Shown piece by piece: positions 1 through 11,076 of a stretch of DNA of 64,000 nucleotides. The DNA is taken from assembly GCA_036346405.1 (NCBI GenBank), contig CM070548.1, positions 65,620,877-65,684,876 of the forward strand. Reading direction: 5' to 3'. A program made the translations under genes and the position numbers. The notes under the pieces are model-generated. The model was not told where the DNA came from, made no database searches, and saw only the letters and a program-made list of their open reading frames with translations. Source of the DNA: Phyllostachys edulis. Taxonomy: Eukaryota > Streptophyta > Magnoliopsida > Poales > Poaceae. Numbering within the stretch: the stretch's first letter is position 1; every line of letters begins with the position of its first letter.

Positions 1-1804
1 GGTTGATAATAATCGAGTGCCATCACTTAGTCGGTCCGAACAAAGGAATCCGTTAGAAATGTTTTGAAATGGATATTGTTCTATTTGATCAGGGATTGCT
101 ATATGAAAAGAAGCAGAGTTTGAAAAAGGGAACAGAAACTTCCTATCGTATACCCGAGTGCTAGTTGCTCCCAAAAACAAATCAAGTATGGTTTATTTGA
201 AAACCAAACATGACACTTCAAATCTGTTATGCTTAATAATAACTAGCAGCCGGTGCGCGCATTTGCGCGCCGAGGCAATATCACAATAAGCATATTTTGC
301 TGAGACAACTGGTAGTATGGAGGAGTATTATGAAGCTGTAAAAGAGTAATACAGTGTTAGGTCTGCAGTAATACATAATTTTGATGCAAATGTGTGGCGC
401 GGGATCTCATTACTTAAAAACAATTTGTAGTACAGATACAACACACTGACATAACTACGCAATATTAGGATCTATGTGTTACTTAAGAAACAATTCGTAG
501 TACAAAGATAATATGTTTACATAACTAACGACTAAGGAAGAACATATTAACTGATCTACAGAAAGAACATATCAATGAAGCCATAGAACTGACCAACAAT
601 TTTTCTTAAACACGAACTTTCTCAAGGTAGCACCTTTCTCAAACTCATAAACGATCCACTAACTTTCACAGCACTAAGATTCATTCTCAAGGTAGCACCT
701 TTCTCAAAGCAGATGCATGTTCTTTTAATCTCTCACTCCAAGCTTGGCCAGCATTGAAGATCGTTTCGCGCCTTGGCGCGCAGAATCGAAGATGGGAGAC
801 AAGCATATTGATGCCTGCACCTTTGTCATTTTGTAGATGGTAGTATTGTTCAAATTTGTTTTGTGTTTTTTTTCTTTTAGGAAATTTAACCTGCTGTTGT
901 CTATTGGTACCTGTCTTCACTTGCGTATCGAATAGCCAAAAGCACGGAAAGATATTTTGAGAGGAACTGGACAACCAGTAAAGCATATAAGAGAGCATTC
1001 AACCCAAAGAATTCATCATTTTTTGTTCCAGACTTCTAGACTAAACAACTATACCGAGTTTTTCATTCCATCATTCATGTGGATCTAAACAGTAGTACTA
1101 CAAACAGGATACGGCATAGAATTGGTACGTGGAGAAAAACTATTTCCGCAGAGTTCCTATGTTAAGTCGATGGATTTTTTGTTTGCAGGTCAGTGCAAAA
1201 TTACTCAGGATTATCTAACAAAACATTGTCATTTTCAGGGATCAGCCTTGCTATTTGATAATGCTAAACAACACGCATTGGAAAAGAGTTGATGCTATGG
1301 AAATTGATTCCTCCTCAGCATCAGATTCTGTAGACTGAAAAGGACAATACTTTTATCACCAACATGATACGTTGATTTTAGCCTACAACATCTTTATTGT
1401 TGTTACATTAACTAAACATGTAAGCGATAAATCAGGAAAATCGTTCTACTTTCTATTAAAAAAATCGTATGAATATAGCATAAGCAATTGTATACAGTCC
1501 AAGCACAGGTAATGATGTAGCATAAGAATGACCTAAGTTTGAATTGCTGACCTATTATGTAGTTGTTAATGCCTTAAAAAGACCTTTTTGAGTAGAAGGT
1601 AGTGTGGCGTGTGGTTCCTTGATTACGATAATAGCGATGGTATAAAAAAACATGAGGAAAAAAATCTGAAACATTAGAGCAATAATAGAAAAGTACCATA
1701 ATACCTTGGTTTAGCAGCTGTACATACGCTCGATTCTTAGTTTTTGTACCCATGTCTATAAGTAAACTACACAGTATATCATGCGGCAAAAGAGGGGGTG
1801 TTAC

Positions 1805-2138
1805 CTGTCCGAAACTAAAAGCAGGAACTAAAGGAGAACCTGTCTCCATAGCTATCTTAACAAAAGCTTTTCTTGATTTAAGAAAAGCAACCTATCAATT
1901 GCAAGAATTGTTCATCATTACCAGTTCACCACATTCACAGATAATATGGCGCTTGGTGTGCAAGAAGAAATCCGTAGCAAACCTCTGAATCATGGTCCAT
2001 ATGAAGCATCTCTTGTACGCCTCCTGCCGCTATAACACAACTATAACCAACTCCAAGGTATGCGTAGAAATTCTTCGTTGAAGCATGAACCAACCCCAAC
2101 CAACTCCATATTTGCCTCAAGAACGGTGTGTAGAACAC
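1805..2138 (-). pseudogene. DGAT2-type diacylglycerol acyltransferase fragment (two exons) inside the Helitron
   Basis: Two exons read in phase: 2138-1983 (52 codons, starting VFYTPFLRQIWSWLGL, with GYSCVIAAGGVQEMLHMDHD) and 1891-1805 (29 codons, VAFLKSRK then FVKIAMETGSPLVP and FSFGQ). They are joined by a 91-bp GT-AG intron. This is the DGAT2 core, including the RxGFxxxAxxxGxxxVP signature. DGAT2 enzymes acylate diacylglycerol to triacylglycerol at the ER. The N-terminal membrane region, the HPHG/EPHG catalytic motif and the C-terminal third are absent on either side. The signature glycine is alanine (RKAF). A weak next-exon relic (about 1706-1740) may follow. This is a captured fragment rather than a working gene, though the splice sites look usable. 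Confidence 0.75.
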
Positions 2139-2499
2139 CTCACATCAACCGGACATTGACCAATTAAGAGCACAGCTACTAATAGCCTACTGAAAGATTG
2201 AATTCAATAAGACAATGACAATGTACTTCTAGAAAGGTAATCCGGGAACCTAACCGCATTGCTTACATGAATCTTGATCTTTGGTGTTTTGATGATGCTG
2301 AATACATTTTGTTGTGACTCTCTGTTTGATTTGTGGGAAAATGTATTTAAGCATGGCAGTAGCTCACCCCCAACACCACTCATCATGGATGAGCAACAAC
2401 CCACATCCATCGCCTCAGCATACATGAACAACAAGCATCAGTAAATAAATGAAACAAACATTGAAAACCGAAATCACAAAGTAGGTAAAAAGGGGAAAA

Positions 2500-3450
2500 C
2501 AAATCCTTGGTGAGGGAAGGCACATGAGGCCTCCACCCACAAGTCCGGCAGAGGCGACGCTGTGTGCTGCGTCGTGAGCCGAGCCGTCTTGTGCAAAGCA
2601 AGCAAGGCCGAGCGTGGTGTGTGTTGGCGGCACAGTGAGGCGTGGGAGAAGCGGCGGCGGCGAGGCGCAGGGGCACGGCCTGCAGTGGCGGCGGCCGGAA
2701 GAGCTCCCATAGTGCACCATTAGGCCGGAGCAAGAAACAGGGAGGAGGAGTTAGGAGATGAAGCAATGGAGGAAGTGGAAGAAGAAACGAAGAGGCGAGC
2801 CCCGCTTGACGGCTTCAAGGTCGTACTCGACCTAGAAAGAATTGGCCCGCCAGGATCCCCAAGAATCCCGACAAGAAACGAAGAGGCGAGACGGTGGCGC
2901 CGGGGGAGGGGAAGGAGCAGCGGCGCCACGCTGCGGAAGGAGGGAGGCGGAGGGGTGGCGCTCGGGAGAACACCGGGGAGGCGGAGGAGGAGGAGGGCCG
3001 AGACGGAGGTCTTGGGGAGGAGGAGGCGCGGCGCGAGGTGAGGAGGAGGAGTAGGCGGAGGAGGCGGGTGGGCGGCGGTGGCGCCAAAGTGGGAGGGAGG
3101 AGGAGCGAAAGAAGCCGGGCGTGGAAGGAGGGAGGCGAGCAAAGGCGGCGTCGGGAGGAAGACCGGGAGGGAGGAGGTGAGGCGGACGAGGTGAGGAGGC
3201 GCAGGAGGAGCAGTGGGGGGCGGCGGTGCTTGAATGGGAGGAGGGAAGGAAGCGAAGCGAAGCGAGAGAGACGAGAAGACGGAGACTGCAATGGCGGCGG
3301 AGGGGGAGGAGATCGAAGAAGAAGGGACTGGGAGCCGTGTTCGAGAAGCTCCTCGCTGCGCCTGTGATCACACGTGCCGAGCGTCGTGAAGCAGCCTGCG
3401 TGCGGACGAATGCTCTCATCCGATCGAACGCCCAATCGCAGACGGATCGA
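2500..3450. other. GC- and purine-skewed stretch in the 5' part of the Helitron
   Basis: About 900 bases of GGA/GAG/GCG-rich low-complexity DNA. It opens several overlapping long reading frames on both strands, giving Arg/Glu/Gly-rich or Ser/Pro-rich translations. None has a recognisable domain, and all are explained by composition. It may be a captured promoter or 5'-UTR, since grass genes often have such GC-rich leaders, but no gene can be supported. Confidence 0.5.
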
Positions 3451-3715
3451 ACGGCCAAGAAAAAAAGGGCGACGTGGCCAGGCTTGATACGACGACCATA
3501 ATTTTTTTGTCGACGTGACCAGCTGGCTAAGCTCAAAGTGAGCCCTCTTTTATATATAAAGATCCTAAACCCCTAAATATATTCACAGTTGGTTTTTCTT
3601 TGTTGACCTACTTATTCGCCTAGAATTCTCCTCTGGAGGAAAAAAATGACGTAGGGTTTCTCCCGTAGGTATCCAGAACGTGTCAAGTCCAGCAAGAGCC
3701 GCTGCAGCCAAATCC

Positions 3716-3721
3716 TATAAA
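3716..3721 (+). promoter_or_regulatory. Probable TATA box of the Ser/Arg-rich protein gene
   Basis: TATAAA lies in a CT/A-rich context about 590 bases before the chosen start codon at 4308. Transcription would begin near 3745-3755, leaving a long GC-rich leader. No other TATA-like sequence is as well placed. Confidence 0.4.
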
Positions 3722-4118
3722 CCCCCCAAAAATATATCCCAATCTTCAGCAAATTGCTTTCTGTTCGCTACCTCCTGCCACCCTTCCGCCCCGCAGCCGC
3801 CGGCCGCTTGAATTCGCCGAGGGTAACTCGCCGCGCCAGCGAAAGAAACCGCCGATACGACCCGACCCCGTCGCCCATATCGCCGCCTGATTCCCAGCGA
3901 ATTCGAGTTTCAATCGAGAGGAGGCGGTGTGTGATACGATACGAGGGCAATTGGAAGCGGCGGCCCGGTTTTTCTCCTGTGATTTTTGTGGTAAATTTTT
4001 TAGGGGTGCCTCTCGTGAGAGCCCTAGCTAGGGTTCGAGCGTTTGGGTTGGGGTGCCGAGGCGAGGCGCTTCCCCGCTAGGGTTTGGGAGCTATCTGTGC
4101 CCCCGCGAGGGGGGAGGC

Positions 4119-4142
4119 ATGGAGGTCGCCGCCATGCGGTGA
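4119..4142 (+). promoter_or_regulatory. Upstream ORF (7 codons) in the 5' leader
   Basis: ATG at 4119 opens MEVAAMR followed by TGA at 4140-4142, in the leader of the gene that starts at 4308. A second upstream ATG at 4286 is out of frame and runs past the main start codon. Both would be expected to lower initiation at 4308 if the leader is transcribed as predicted. Confidence 0.4.
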
Positions 4143-4307
4143 TTGGTGATACGTAGGAGGTGTAGGAGGAGGTAGAGGTAGGGGGTGGCGGTGGCGGTGT
4201 CGCATTGCGGACGTGGATTGGACTGGTGGACGCGGATTGGATCGGTGGAGAAGGACTCCGCCTCTCCGCGGCCACTGGTGGGTAGATGGTGAGTGGCGCC
4301 CGCTGCC

Positions 4308-7300
4308 ATGGAGCAGGACTTACCCACGTTCAAGCCGCAATGGCTGATGCAGAGCCCGGTCACGGCCACTGGTGCCGCGAGTCTCTGGGCTGCAGCTTCT
4401 TCCCGCGCAGGTGAACTCACTGGCCTTGCCAATTTTGTGTTTTGTCTCTGTCGGATTGGCGGTGCTATAAATGTAATGTAACGCCTTGTTAGAATTGCTA
4501 TGTGAGATTGTATTGTGGGGGTATTGATTGCGGAACTGATGCCTTTTGATTCGTGCTGGAGCTAGGCGTGCCTATTTAATGTGATGTTTATATTGGGAAA
4601 ATTGCTTCAGATGAGATTAGGGTTTGTGGTATTTGTGTAGAGCGATGATCATGGAATCGATGCTTTTATAATATTCTTTTTGTGTTGTATTTAACTTACT
4701 ATTGTGATTATGCTCCGAAGGTAGAGATTGTTGAATTGGTATATGGCTCTGACTAGATGATTTAGATGGAGCAATTATTGTAATTGCTGAGGAATTTGTG
4801 TGTTATTTTCCACGTATCGGAACCATAAGAAGGTTTAGGGGCGGTGTTGTTAGGCTCTCGACTCAGATGGCAGGATGTACGGCTTAAAGTTTTAGCCTTG
4901 TAAGTTTTTTTTACAAAGCTTTCGTCTCTTTGACCTTGAGGAGGTTTCATTCCTAGCCTACCCCAACTTGTTTGGGACCAAAGGATTTGTTGTTGTAATG
5001 GTTCCTGTAGTGTGAAATGATGCTCTGGTGATTTTGGTGGTATATAGTGCAACTAGTAACAAATTATTGCTTGGATTCTATACATGTGATCGATTGATGT
5101 AATTGGAATGTTACGGAGCCTGAGATTCTGATGTTTTACTGGTATTTGGACAATATGTAAACATAGTAACATTGCTGGAAAGCTCATCACATACATATTC
5201 TGGTCCAAAATAATGTTATTTTTGCTATATGTGCATCAAACAAGGAATTAATGCTTAATTTATGATGTATGTTTTATACACCTCTCTAATACTACTACCA
5301 ATTAACATTTAATTGGTGTATTTGGTGGAAAGTTTCCTAGAAAAAACTAAAATGACAAATATTTGTAAACCAAAACCACCTTGCTAAAACGACACGACGT
5401 TTTAAATTGGACCATACACAGTATTGTACTGAGTAGTAATTTTTTTTGGGTTATATGGAAGAGTGTTGCACTGTTTAACCAACTAATGCAAGTGCTTAGG
5501 TTATTTTGAACGATATTCTTGAAGTGCTTGTTAAGATGGTTCTTGTACAGGCATCATCGAAGTGTTATGTCCGTTTTCTGGACTACAATTTTTTAATGAA
5601 GCTGAGACTACTAGTTTTTTTGCAGTTATAATGATTTTCTACGTGCTCTTATGAGCAAACTGTTTGTCTGCAAAATTGTCATTATGAAGAATGGCTCTCG
5701 AGTGGGCCGAGCCATTGTGGTTTCTTACAACTGTATCAACTATAAGTTACATTATTTTCTGTGTTGCAAAGCTGTCATATATTCTGCTAACAAGTCTTTT
5801 CTTGGGTGCTTTAGATTATCAAGGTAGGAGTGGTTCATCAAGAAACCGTTCATCTGGGCACAATCGTGACCAGAGTTCCCGGCAGTCTTCATCACGGAGG
5901 ACTTCAGGCTCAAATGGGTCCCAGCGGCTTGACCGGGATGGCATGGGGAAGTCAAGGGGCTATGCAAATTTTGGAAGGAACAGGGAAAGGGAGCGGGAGA
6001 AGGATTTTGATTCCTGTGATAGAGAGAGCAGGTCTGTTACAGCAGATCGTGATGGTTTTGAGTCATTTAGCTCATGTAGACCTGAAAGGGATAGGTTGAA
6101 TCGTGCTCGCTCGAAGGAAGACACATGGAATAAGGGATTAGTTAGTCTAAATAATGGTAGTACCTCTAGAAGCAATACTGCTGGCATCACCTTTGAGCGA
6201 GAATTCCCACAGCTTAGTTCTGAGGAAAAGAATGGAGGGCAAGACATAAGCAGAGTCCCATCTCCTGGTATCACCACCCCAATTCAGAGCCTACCTCCTT
6301 TTACTGCATCTGATGACTGGAATTCCGTGCTAGCAGATGTTCCTGTATCAAGTGAGCCAAAGAAAAATCCTGTTGCATCTTCTTTATCACAAGCTGCTCC
6401 TAGTAAACAGCCGGAAGCAGTGCCAAACAGTGGGACTGCATTAAGCATGGCGGAGACTGTGATGCAAGCTCCTCAGAGAATTTCATTTGGACCTCAGGTA
6501 GGAACCATGACATGATGCTTATAATGTGCTCTTTAATAGATCTTGGTCATTCAAATTTTAGTTCTCTGGATTCATGTGCATACTCTTTCTCTTCCAGTTA
6601 TCAATTGGGGCCCAGAAGATTGAAGAAAGAACTTTGAGACAGAACACTCTAAGACCTATGACATCTCGAGCAAGCAAATCTTCTGTAAGTTATATTTTGC
6701 CTTTGCACCAGAAAAATATTTCACATTTAGTAGGTATCTATTGCCTGCCATCATGGTTGTGTTTTACCTTTTGGCCTTTGGCAAGAGCGTAATCACTTTC
6801 CATATTTGTTGGCACTTGTAGTAATCAAATACTTACAACATTTGGATTTACAAAGAATTCTTGTTGTTGGATTGGACATTTTCTATTTCCTACCACTATT
6901 GCTGCACAAACAACATTGTTCATGATCTGAGCGGATGTTTCATTTCACCAACAAAAACATTGAACCTGTTGTCTGACATGTTATGACATTATTTATCGAA
7001 GTTAAAATGGTACAAAATATAATCTTGCAAGGTTCTAAAAATCGGTAACAGGTACTCGACAAATCACCCCACCTAGTAGTGATTATACGGTATAATCAGC
7101 CTATTATGCAGCATAACCGGCCCTATTATGTGGTATAACCAGCTAATAAGTAGGACACATGTTACTTGTATACGGCCGAGTATACGGCTTAGTATACCTG
7201 TTTTTAAAACACTGTAATCTGGTACAGTTCATTTGCCTCTTGGTATATGCAAAATGTAACATGGCATTCTTTTCTCTAGTATGACTCTATATTTGGCTAT

Positions 7301-9846
7301 TACCTGAACCAGGGATTGAAAACCTGGCCAGTAACCGCCGGTTACCGGCCGGGGGCTGGGATTAAAAATCCCGGACGGTTTTCTCGGTTTTTTCAAATTT
7401 AAATTCTAAATTTCAAATTTTGACTGATTTTTAATCGAATATAAACAAAATTCATCTGGGTTGCTGGCCAGGAAAACCGGTAACCGGCCGGTTACCGTTC
7501 CCGGCCAGCAACCGGGATTCTGCCCTAAACCGGTTTTCCAAACCTTGACCTGAACATCACACAACTTTATGATACTTCTATGAGATGCCTTATTGTTATA
7601 TTGTAGCTAGCTATGCAGAATTGCAGATGTGCAGTATGGTGATCAAACTATGTTTTGGAGGTGGTATATGGTTGTGCTGCATGACATCTACACCTTCAGT
7701 ATTGTTGTCTATGTTTGAGGCATGGACATATATGCATTATTGCCAATCAAACTATATCCTAAATATTACGCATTAGGCATTTAGGCTTATTATCAACAAC
7801 TGCTGAATTGCCATAGTTGTGATTTTTTTTCTGGGTGAGTTTAGGGGGCACTTGTTAAATGATGGGAAGCAGATGACTCGTAAATTGATGGTCAGAGATA
7901 TTCAAGGTTTTGCTTCACATCTCAATTAATTGGTGGACCAGTCCACAAACCTGGGTTCTTTTGGGGAAGGCTAAATGTTGCTCTGAATTGCATTCTGCAA
8001 TTTACTGTGGATAACGTAACATGTGAATGTTTGTTTTTAATGACCGAGTCTCTGAGACAAGAATATAATCTTATGTTTTCCATGCATCTTAAATATGGAC
8101 TTCAAGCCATAAGCAGCTCTGCATTTGATTGCTATGGTTATGTTTAAGTGAAGTTCTGCAGTACCGAATTAATGTATTTGCTACATTATCCAGGTAACAA
8201 GTTCTTCAAAAACAAAAGGTGCAAGAAATGGAGATCCTACTGGTCCTAGTAAAGCCACACAACAATCATCAATACTGCCACCTGCCAATGGCTCTGTTCA
8301 AGCTCCAGTCAAAACCGATTTTTCAAAGCTTTCTCTATCAGGAAGCTTTAAAATTCTCAGCCGGGAGCAAAATGGTACCACACTCACTGCGAAAGATTGT
8401 CCTGTCAATCCTGTGAGCCCTCCTCCAGCTCCTGTGGCTTCAGTGGAACCACAGAAAAGGCCATTTGTCAGCCAAAAGTTTAAAACAGCCACCCATGATC
8501 CTCCTGTGTCTCTATTGCAAGGTGCATATGGCGATAGAAAATTAAATGCACGAGATAAGCATAGATTTTTTGAGTCGTTGCGGACCAAGTCTTCAAATGG
8601 TTCAAGCTCCGTCATGGAATCAGGCTGGCAACCATCCAGTGCGGTTGATGTGAAGAAGGATTCTTGTCTTAATCTTGGAAAAGATTTCTCCTTGCTCCAT
8701 TCTGGAATGAAGTGTATGGGGAATGGAAAGTGTTTCTGTGAAGAAGCAAATTCTTCTGAGGGATCTCACAGACAGCTGTCTGACAATGAGGGGAACAATT
8801 CATCCTCAGAACCTGCTGACATTGCAGATGGGCGATCTCAGCACTCATTATCTGAACTCGCTGATACAGGAGATGAACGGTTTCAGGTGTCCCTCTTGGA
8901 CAATGCAGAAGGCAGTTCATCGTCAGCACCTGCAGATTCAGATGATGGGTACAAGATATCCCAGTCTGCCAACGAGGAAGCTAGTTCATCTTCAGAGGCT
9001 ACTGAACCAGGAGATGAGGAGTATCCGGCTGAAGCCATTTTTTCTGCAGAGGATTTGGCTTTCCTGATATCGCTTGGCTGGAGTAAACATGAAATAGTGC
9101 AACCTTTGGAGTTGGAAGAGATTGCTGAGTGTGTACGTCTTTCTTTGCATCCTTAATTTCTCATTGGTCAAATATCTTCGCTTTACAGTGAGGTTCAATA
9201 TGTTCATTTCACCAAAATTGGAATCCGATAATGTTTGTTGTTTGATCTTGACAGCAATATATATTTTCATATATAGGACGCTGGTTTCGTACTCCCGGGA
9301 GTATGTACTCCCACTTCCAATATATCACTTAAACGCACATATTATACTTCTTTATCATTTTCAGTATACTTAAATATCAATTATAAGATACTCCAACGCA
9401 ACTTGATTGAAAAATTTTCATTAGAGCCCTTTGTTTTTTTTCTATATACCCTTTTTCATATATAAAATAAGTATATACACAAATTTTGCTATAAAAAGTG
9501 GGCTTTCATGAAACTCACTTTGGTGTATCTTATAATCATTATTGGAGTATGCTCAGATAGATAAAGAGGTATCATCATACGATTTAAGTGGTATATAAGA
9601 AGTGGGAGTACGTACTCCTAGGAGTACCATACCATTTTCCAATTTTCTGTCAGCATTTTTTGTGATACCAATTCCAATTTTCTGTAGGTGAGGCGCAGTA
9701 AGGGACTGGAGCAGAGGCTTTTGTCTATGGAAGCCAATGACAACATCAAGATGGTTCTCCTTTATATTTTTTCAGGTCAGGCAGAGCTAAATGAGAAGCT
9801 GCAGAAGCCTAAAAATACAAGGGCTAAAGACAAAGGGAATCTGTAG
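4308..9846 (+). CDS. Ser/Arg-rich conserved plant protein of unknown function, five coding exons, 656 aa
   Basis: Exons: 4308-4410, 5815-6497, 6598-6684, 8194-9132 and 9688-9846; all phases agree and all introns are GT-AG. The N-terminus (MEQDLPTFKPQWL, then SPVTATGAASLW) resembles a plant family that begins with a short 'PxWL...TG' motif. A low-complexity stretch rich in Ser, Arg, Asp and Glu follows (about residues 36-130), then a motif FEREFPQLSSEE. Residues about 500-590 hold repeated acidic Ser-rich units (SSSEPAD, SSSSAPAD, SSSSEAT). Near the C-terminus EDLAFLISLGWSK precedes a short helix ending SMEANDNIKM. No enzyme motif, signal peptide or membrane segment is seen; nuclear or RNA-related roles are possible but inferred only from composition. 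The GTG at 4293 is in frame, but the ATG at 4308 fits the family N-terminus. The last exon boundary is the least certain. Confidence 0.8.
4855..5000 (+). repeat. Retroposon-like tail sequence in intron 1
   Basis: A stretch including CCTAGCCTACCCCAACTTG and TTTGGGACCAAAGG ends in TTG repeats (about 4955-4998). It matches the 3' end of a retroposon family I remember as common in plant genomes. A full element and target duplication were not delimited. Confidence 0.45.
7311..7546. repeat. Palindromic CCGG-rich repeat in intron 3
   Basis: About 235 bases with GGTTACCGGCC-type motifs in inverted orientation at both ends (7343-7356, 7478-7500), separated by an AT-rich core with TTTCAAATTTAAATT. The outer ends (GAAAACC... 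and ...GGTTTTCCAAACC) are imperfect inverted repeats. It looks like a MITE or fold-back element. A degenerate repeat with TATGCGGTATAACC-type units lies just upstream (7050-7200). Confidence 0.4.
9283..9633. mobile_element. MITE with long terminal inverted repeats in intron 4
   Basis: The left end (about 9283-9335: GTACTCCCGGGAGTATGTAC, then CCCACTTCCAATATATCACTT) is mirrored by the right end (about 9580-9633: AAGTGGTATATAAGAAGTGG, then AGTACGTACTCC and GGAGTACCATACC). The arms are about 50 bp and the whole is nearly palindromic. It sits entirely inside the last intron (9133-9687). No clear target duplication, so the superfamily is left open. Confidence 0.6.
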
Positions 9847-11076
9847 CAGATGTTTTAGAACTCAGGTACTAGGGACTATGAGAGGCACAGGAGCCGTTTG
9901 CAAAATGCAATGGCTAGTCAGATCATTGGGTGATGGCGCTGGTTATGTTTTGATGCTGAGAACAGATAGCAACGGGTCTTGGCATGAGTTTTGTCTAGAT
10001 TAACAAGTCTGAGATTTTTTCTATTGACGCTTGTCCAGCAATTTGGGGAGGTGGTTCACAAGTAGTTCTGACATTTTTTTTTGTGCATGTTGGAAAGAGG
10101 AGTTTAGGATTTGTTGTCTTTTTCCCAGGAATACCAAATGTATGTCCGGTCTTGGAGGCGCATGGCTGTGCTGCCCTTTGAAAGAATAGGTTGCTTTTTT
10201 CCCCCTTCTCAGGGCTTATCTTTGTTTTGGAAAAAGATAAGATGGGTTTTTTTAACATGAAAAGGTGAATATGGTTATACTGGTCTCAGAAGTTTCTTTG
10301 GCATCATTTTGTTTGGCTCGATATTCCTTTTCGTACATACCGATTCGTCATTATTTTGCCTCCTATTAGTTGTGTTGTAAATGTGTTTCAGGAAGATGTA
10401 ATTCTGAGGTTGCTAGTAGCCGAGTACTCATGTAGGATTATACATCTTGATCATGCCGCAAGATTCTGGAAAGCTTTTGAAGAGTAGGATAAATGTTGTA
10501 GAGTATGATTTCCTTTTTTGCGTGATGATACAACATTCGTGTGTTGATAATCCGCTGGTTTTTAATAGCCCGAGTAGACTCGAACGCGTTGTGTACGTTA
10601 GCAGAAAGCCAAGCGTTATTCTACACTGACCGTTTTTGCTTGGCAGGAGCGAACATGCGTCGAACAGTGAGTACAATACACGATAGGAAAAATAAGCAAA
10701 GAGAGTAAGTAGCCAAAAGAATTGATCAAAATTTGCATAAAATGGTGCTTTCTACAGCACATGATCTCTACCCAGTTACACAGCAGCTGAGACCTGAGCT
10801 GCTCTCCCCTACATGTTAAAGATGCAACCCACCCACTACACCACCAAAGTCACCAACGGTGACGCAAAGCAAGTGACATCTGAAATCTCTCAACGAGCAT
10901 CCTCTACGCAACACTACCAGAAATGAGTCCATTAGCCAGGTCCCGTTTTCCGCGATTCCAGATATAGTCGCCGGTGCATGATCGTCAGTCTCGTGGAGGC
11001 TGCGTGGGCAGACAGACGCCAGTGCAGATGTCCACCATGAGTAGAGCTACATATTTACCGACCGCGAGGGTATTCG
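9847..11076. other. Convergent 3' region between two genes
   Basis: 1.2 kb between the stop of the + strand gene (9846) and the stop of the minus-strand galactosyltransferase (11077). It must hold both 3'-UTRs. The + gene probably ends before about 10440, where TTGTGTTGTAAATGTG-type T/G-rich sequence occurs. No further gene or repeat is recognised. Confidence 0.5.

Larger units (their letters stand above)
243..3562 (-). mobile_element. Non-autonomous Helitron carrying a captured gene fragment
   Basis: Read on the minus strand, the element starts with TC at 3562 (TCTTTATATATAAAAGAG) just after a host A. It ends with CTAG at 246-243 just before a host T. This is the A/T insertion preference and TC...CTRR ends of Helitrons. 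A GC-rich hairpin with GCGCGC arms around AAAT lies at about 249-273, a few bases before the CTAG end, as the family requires. No target duplication is expected. Inside are a very GC-rich 5' part (about 2500-3450 on the + axis), a DGAT2 exon pair (1805-2138), and a second GC palindrome near 767-785. No Rep/helicase is visible, so it would depend on another element. The ends are seen in sequence; the family is inferred from them. Confidence 0.75.

Noticed and set aside
1..2138. A working DGAT2 gene at the left edge
   Set aside because: On the minus strand both upstream and downstream exons would have to lie inside the window; they are absent and Helitron ends enclose the fragment.
2815..3536. 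Long open frames on both strands (up to 234 codons) in the GC-rich block
   Set aside because: All are low-complexity Ser/Pro/Arg or Glu/Gly translations caused by GGA/GAG runs; no domain, and several overlap each other.
5691..5814. Hydrophobic N-terminal extension before exon 2 of the Ser/Arg-rich gene
   Set aside because: It lies upstream of a good AG acceptor at 5813-5814, and exon 1 (4308-4410) joins in phase and fits the family start.
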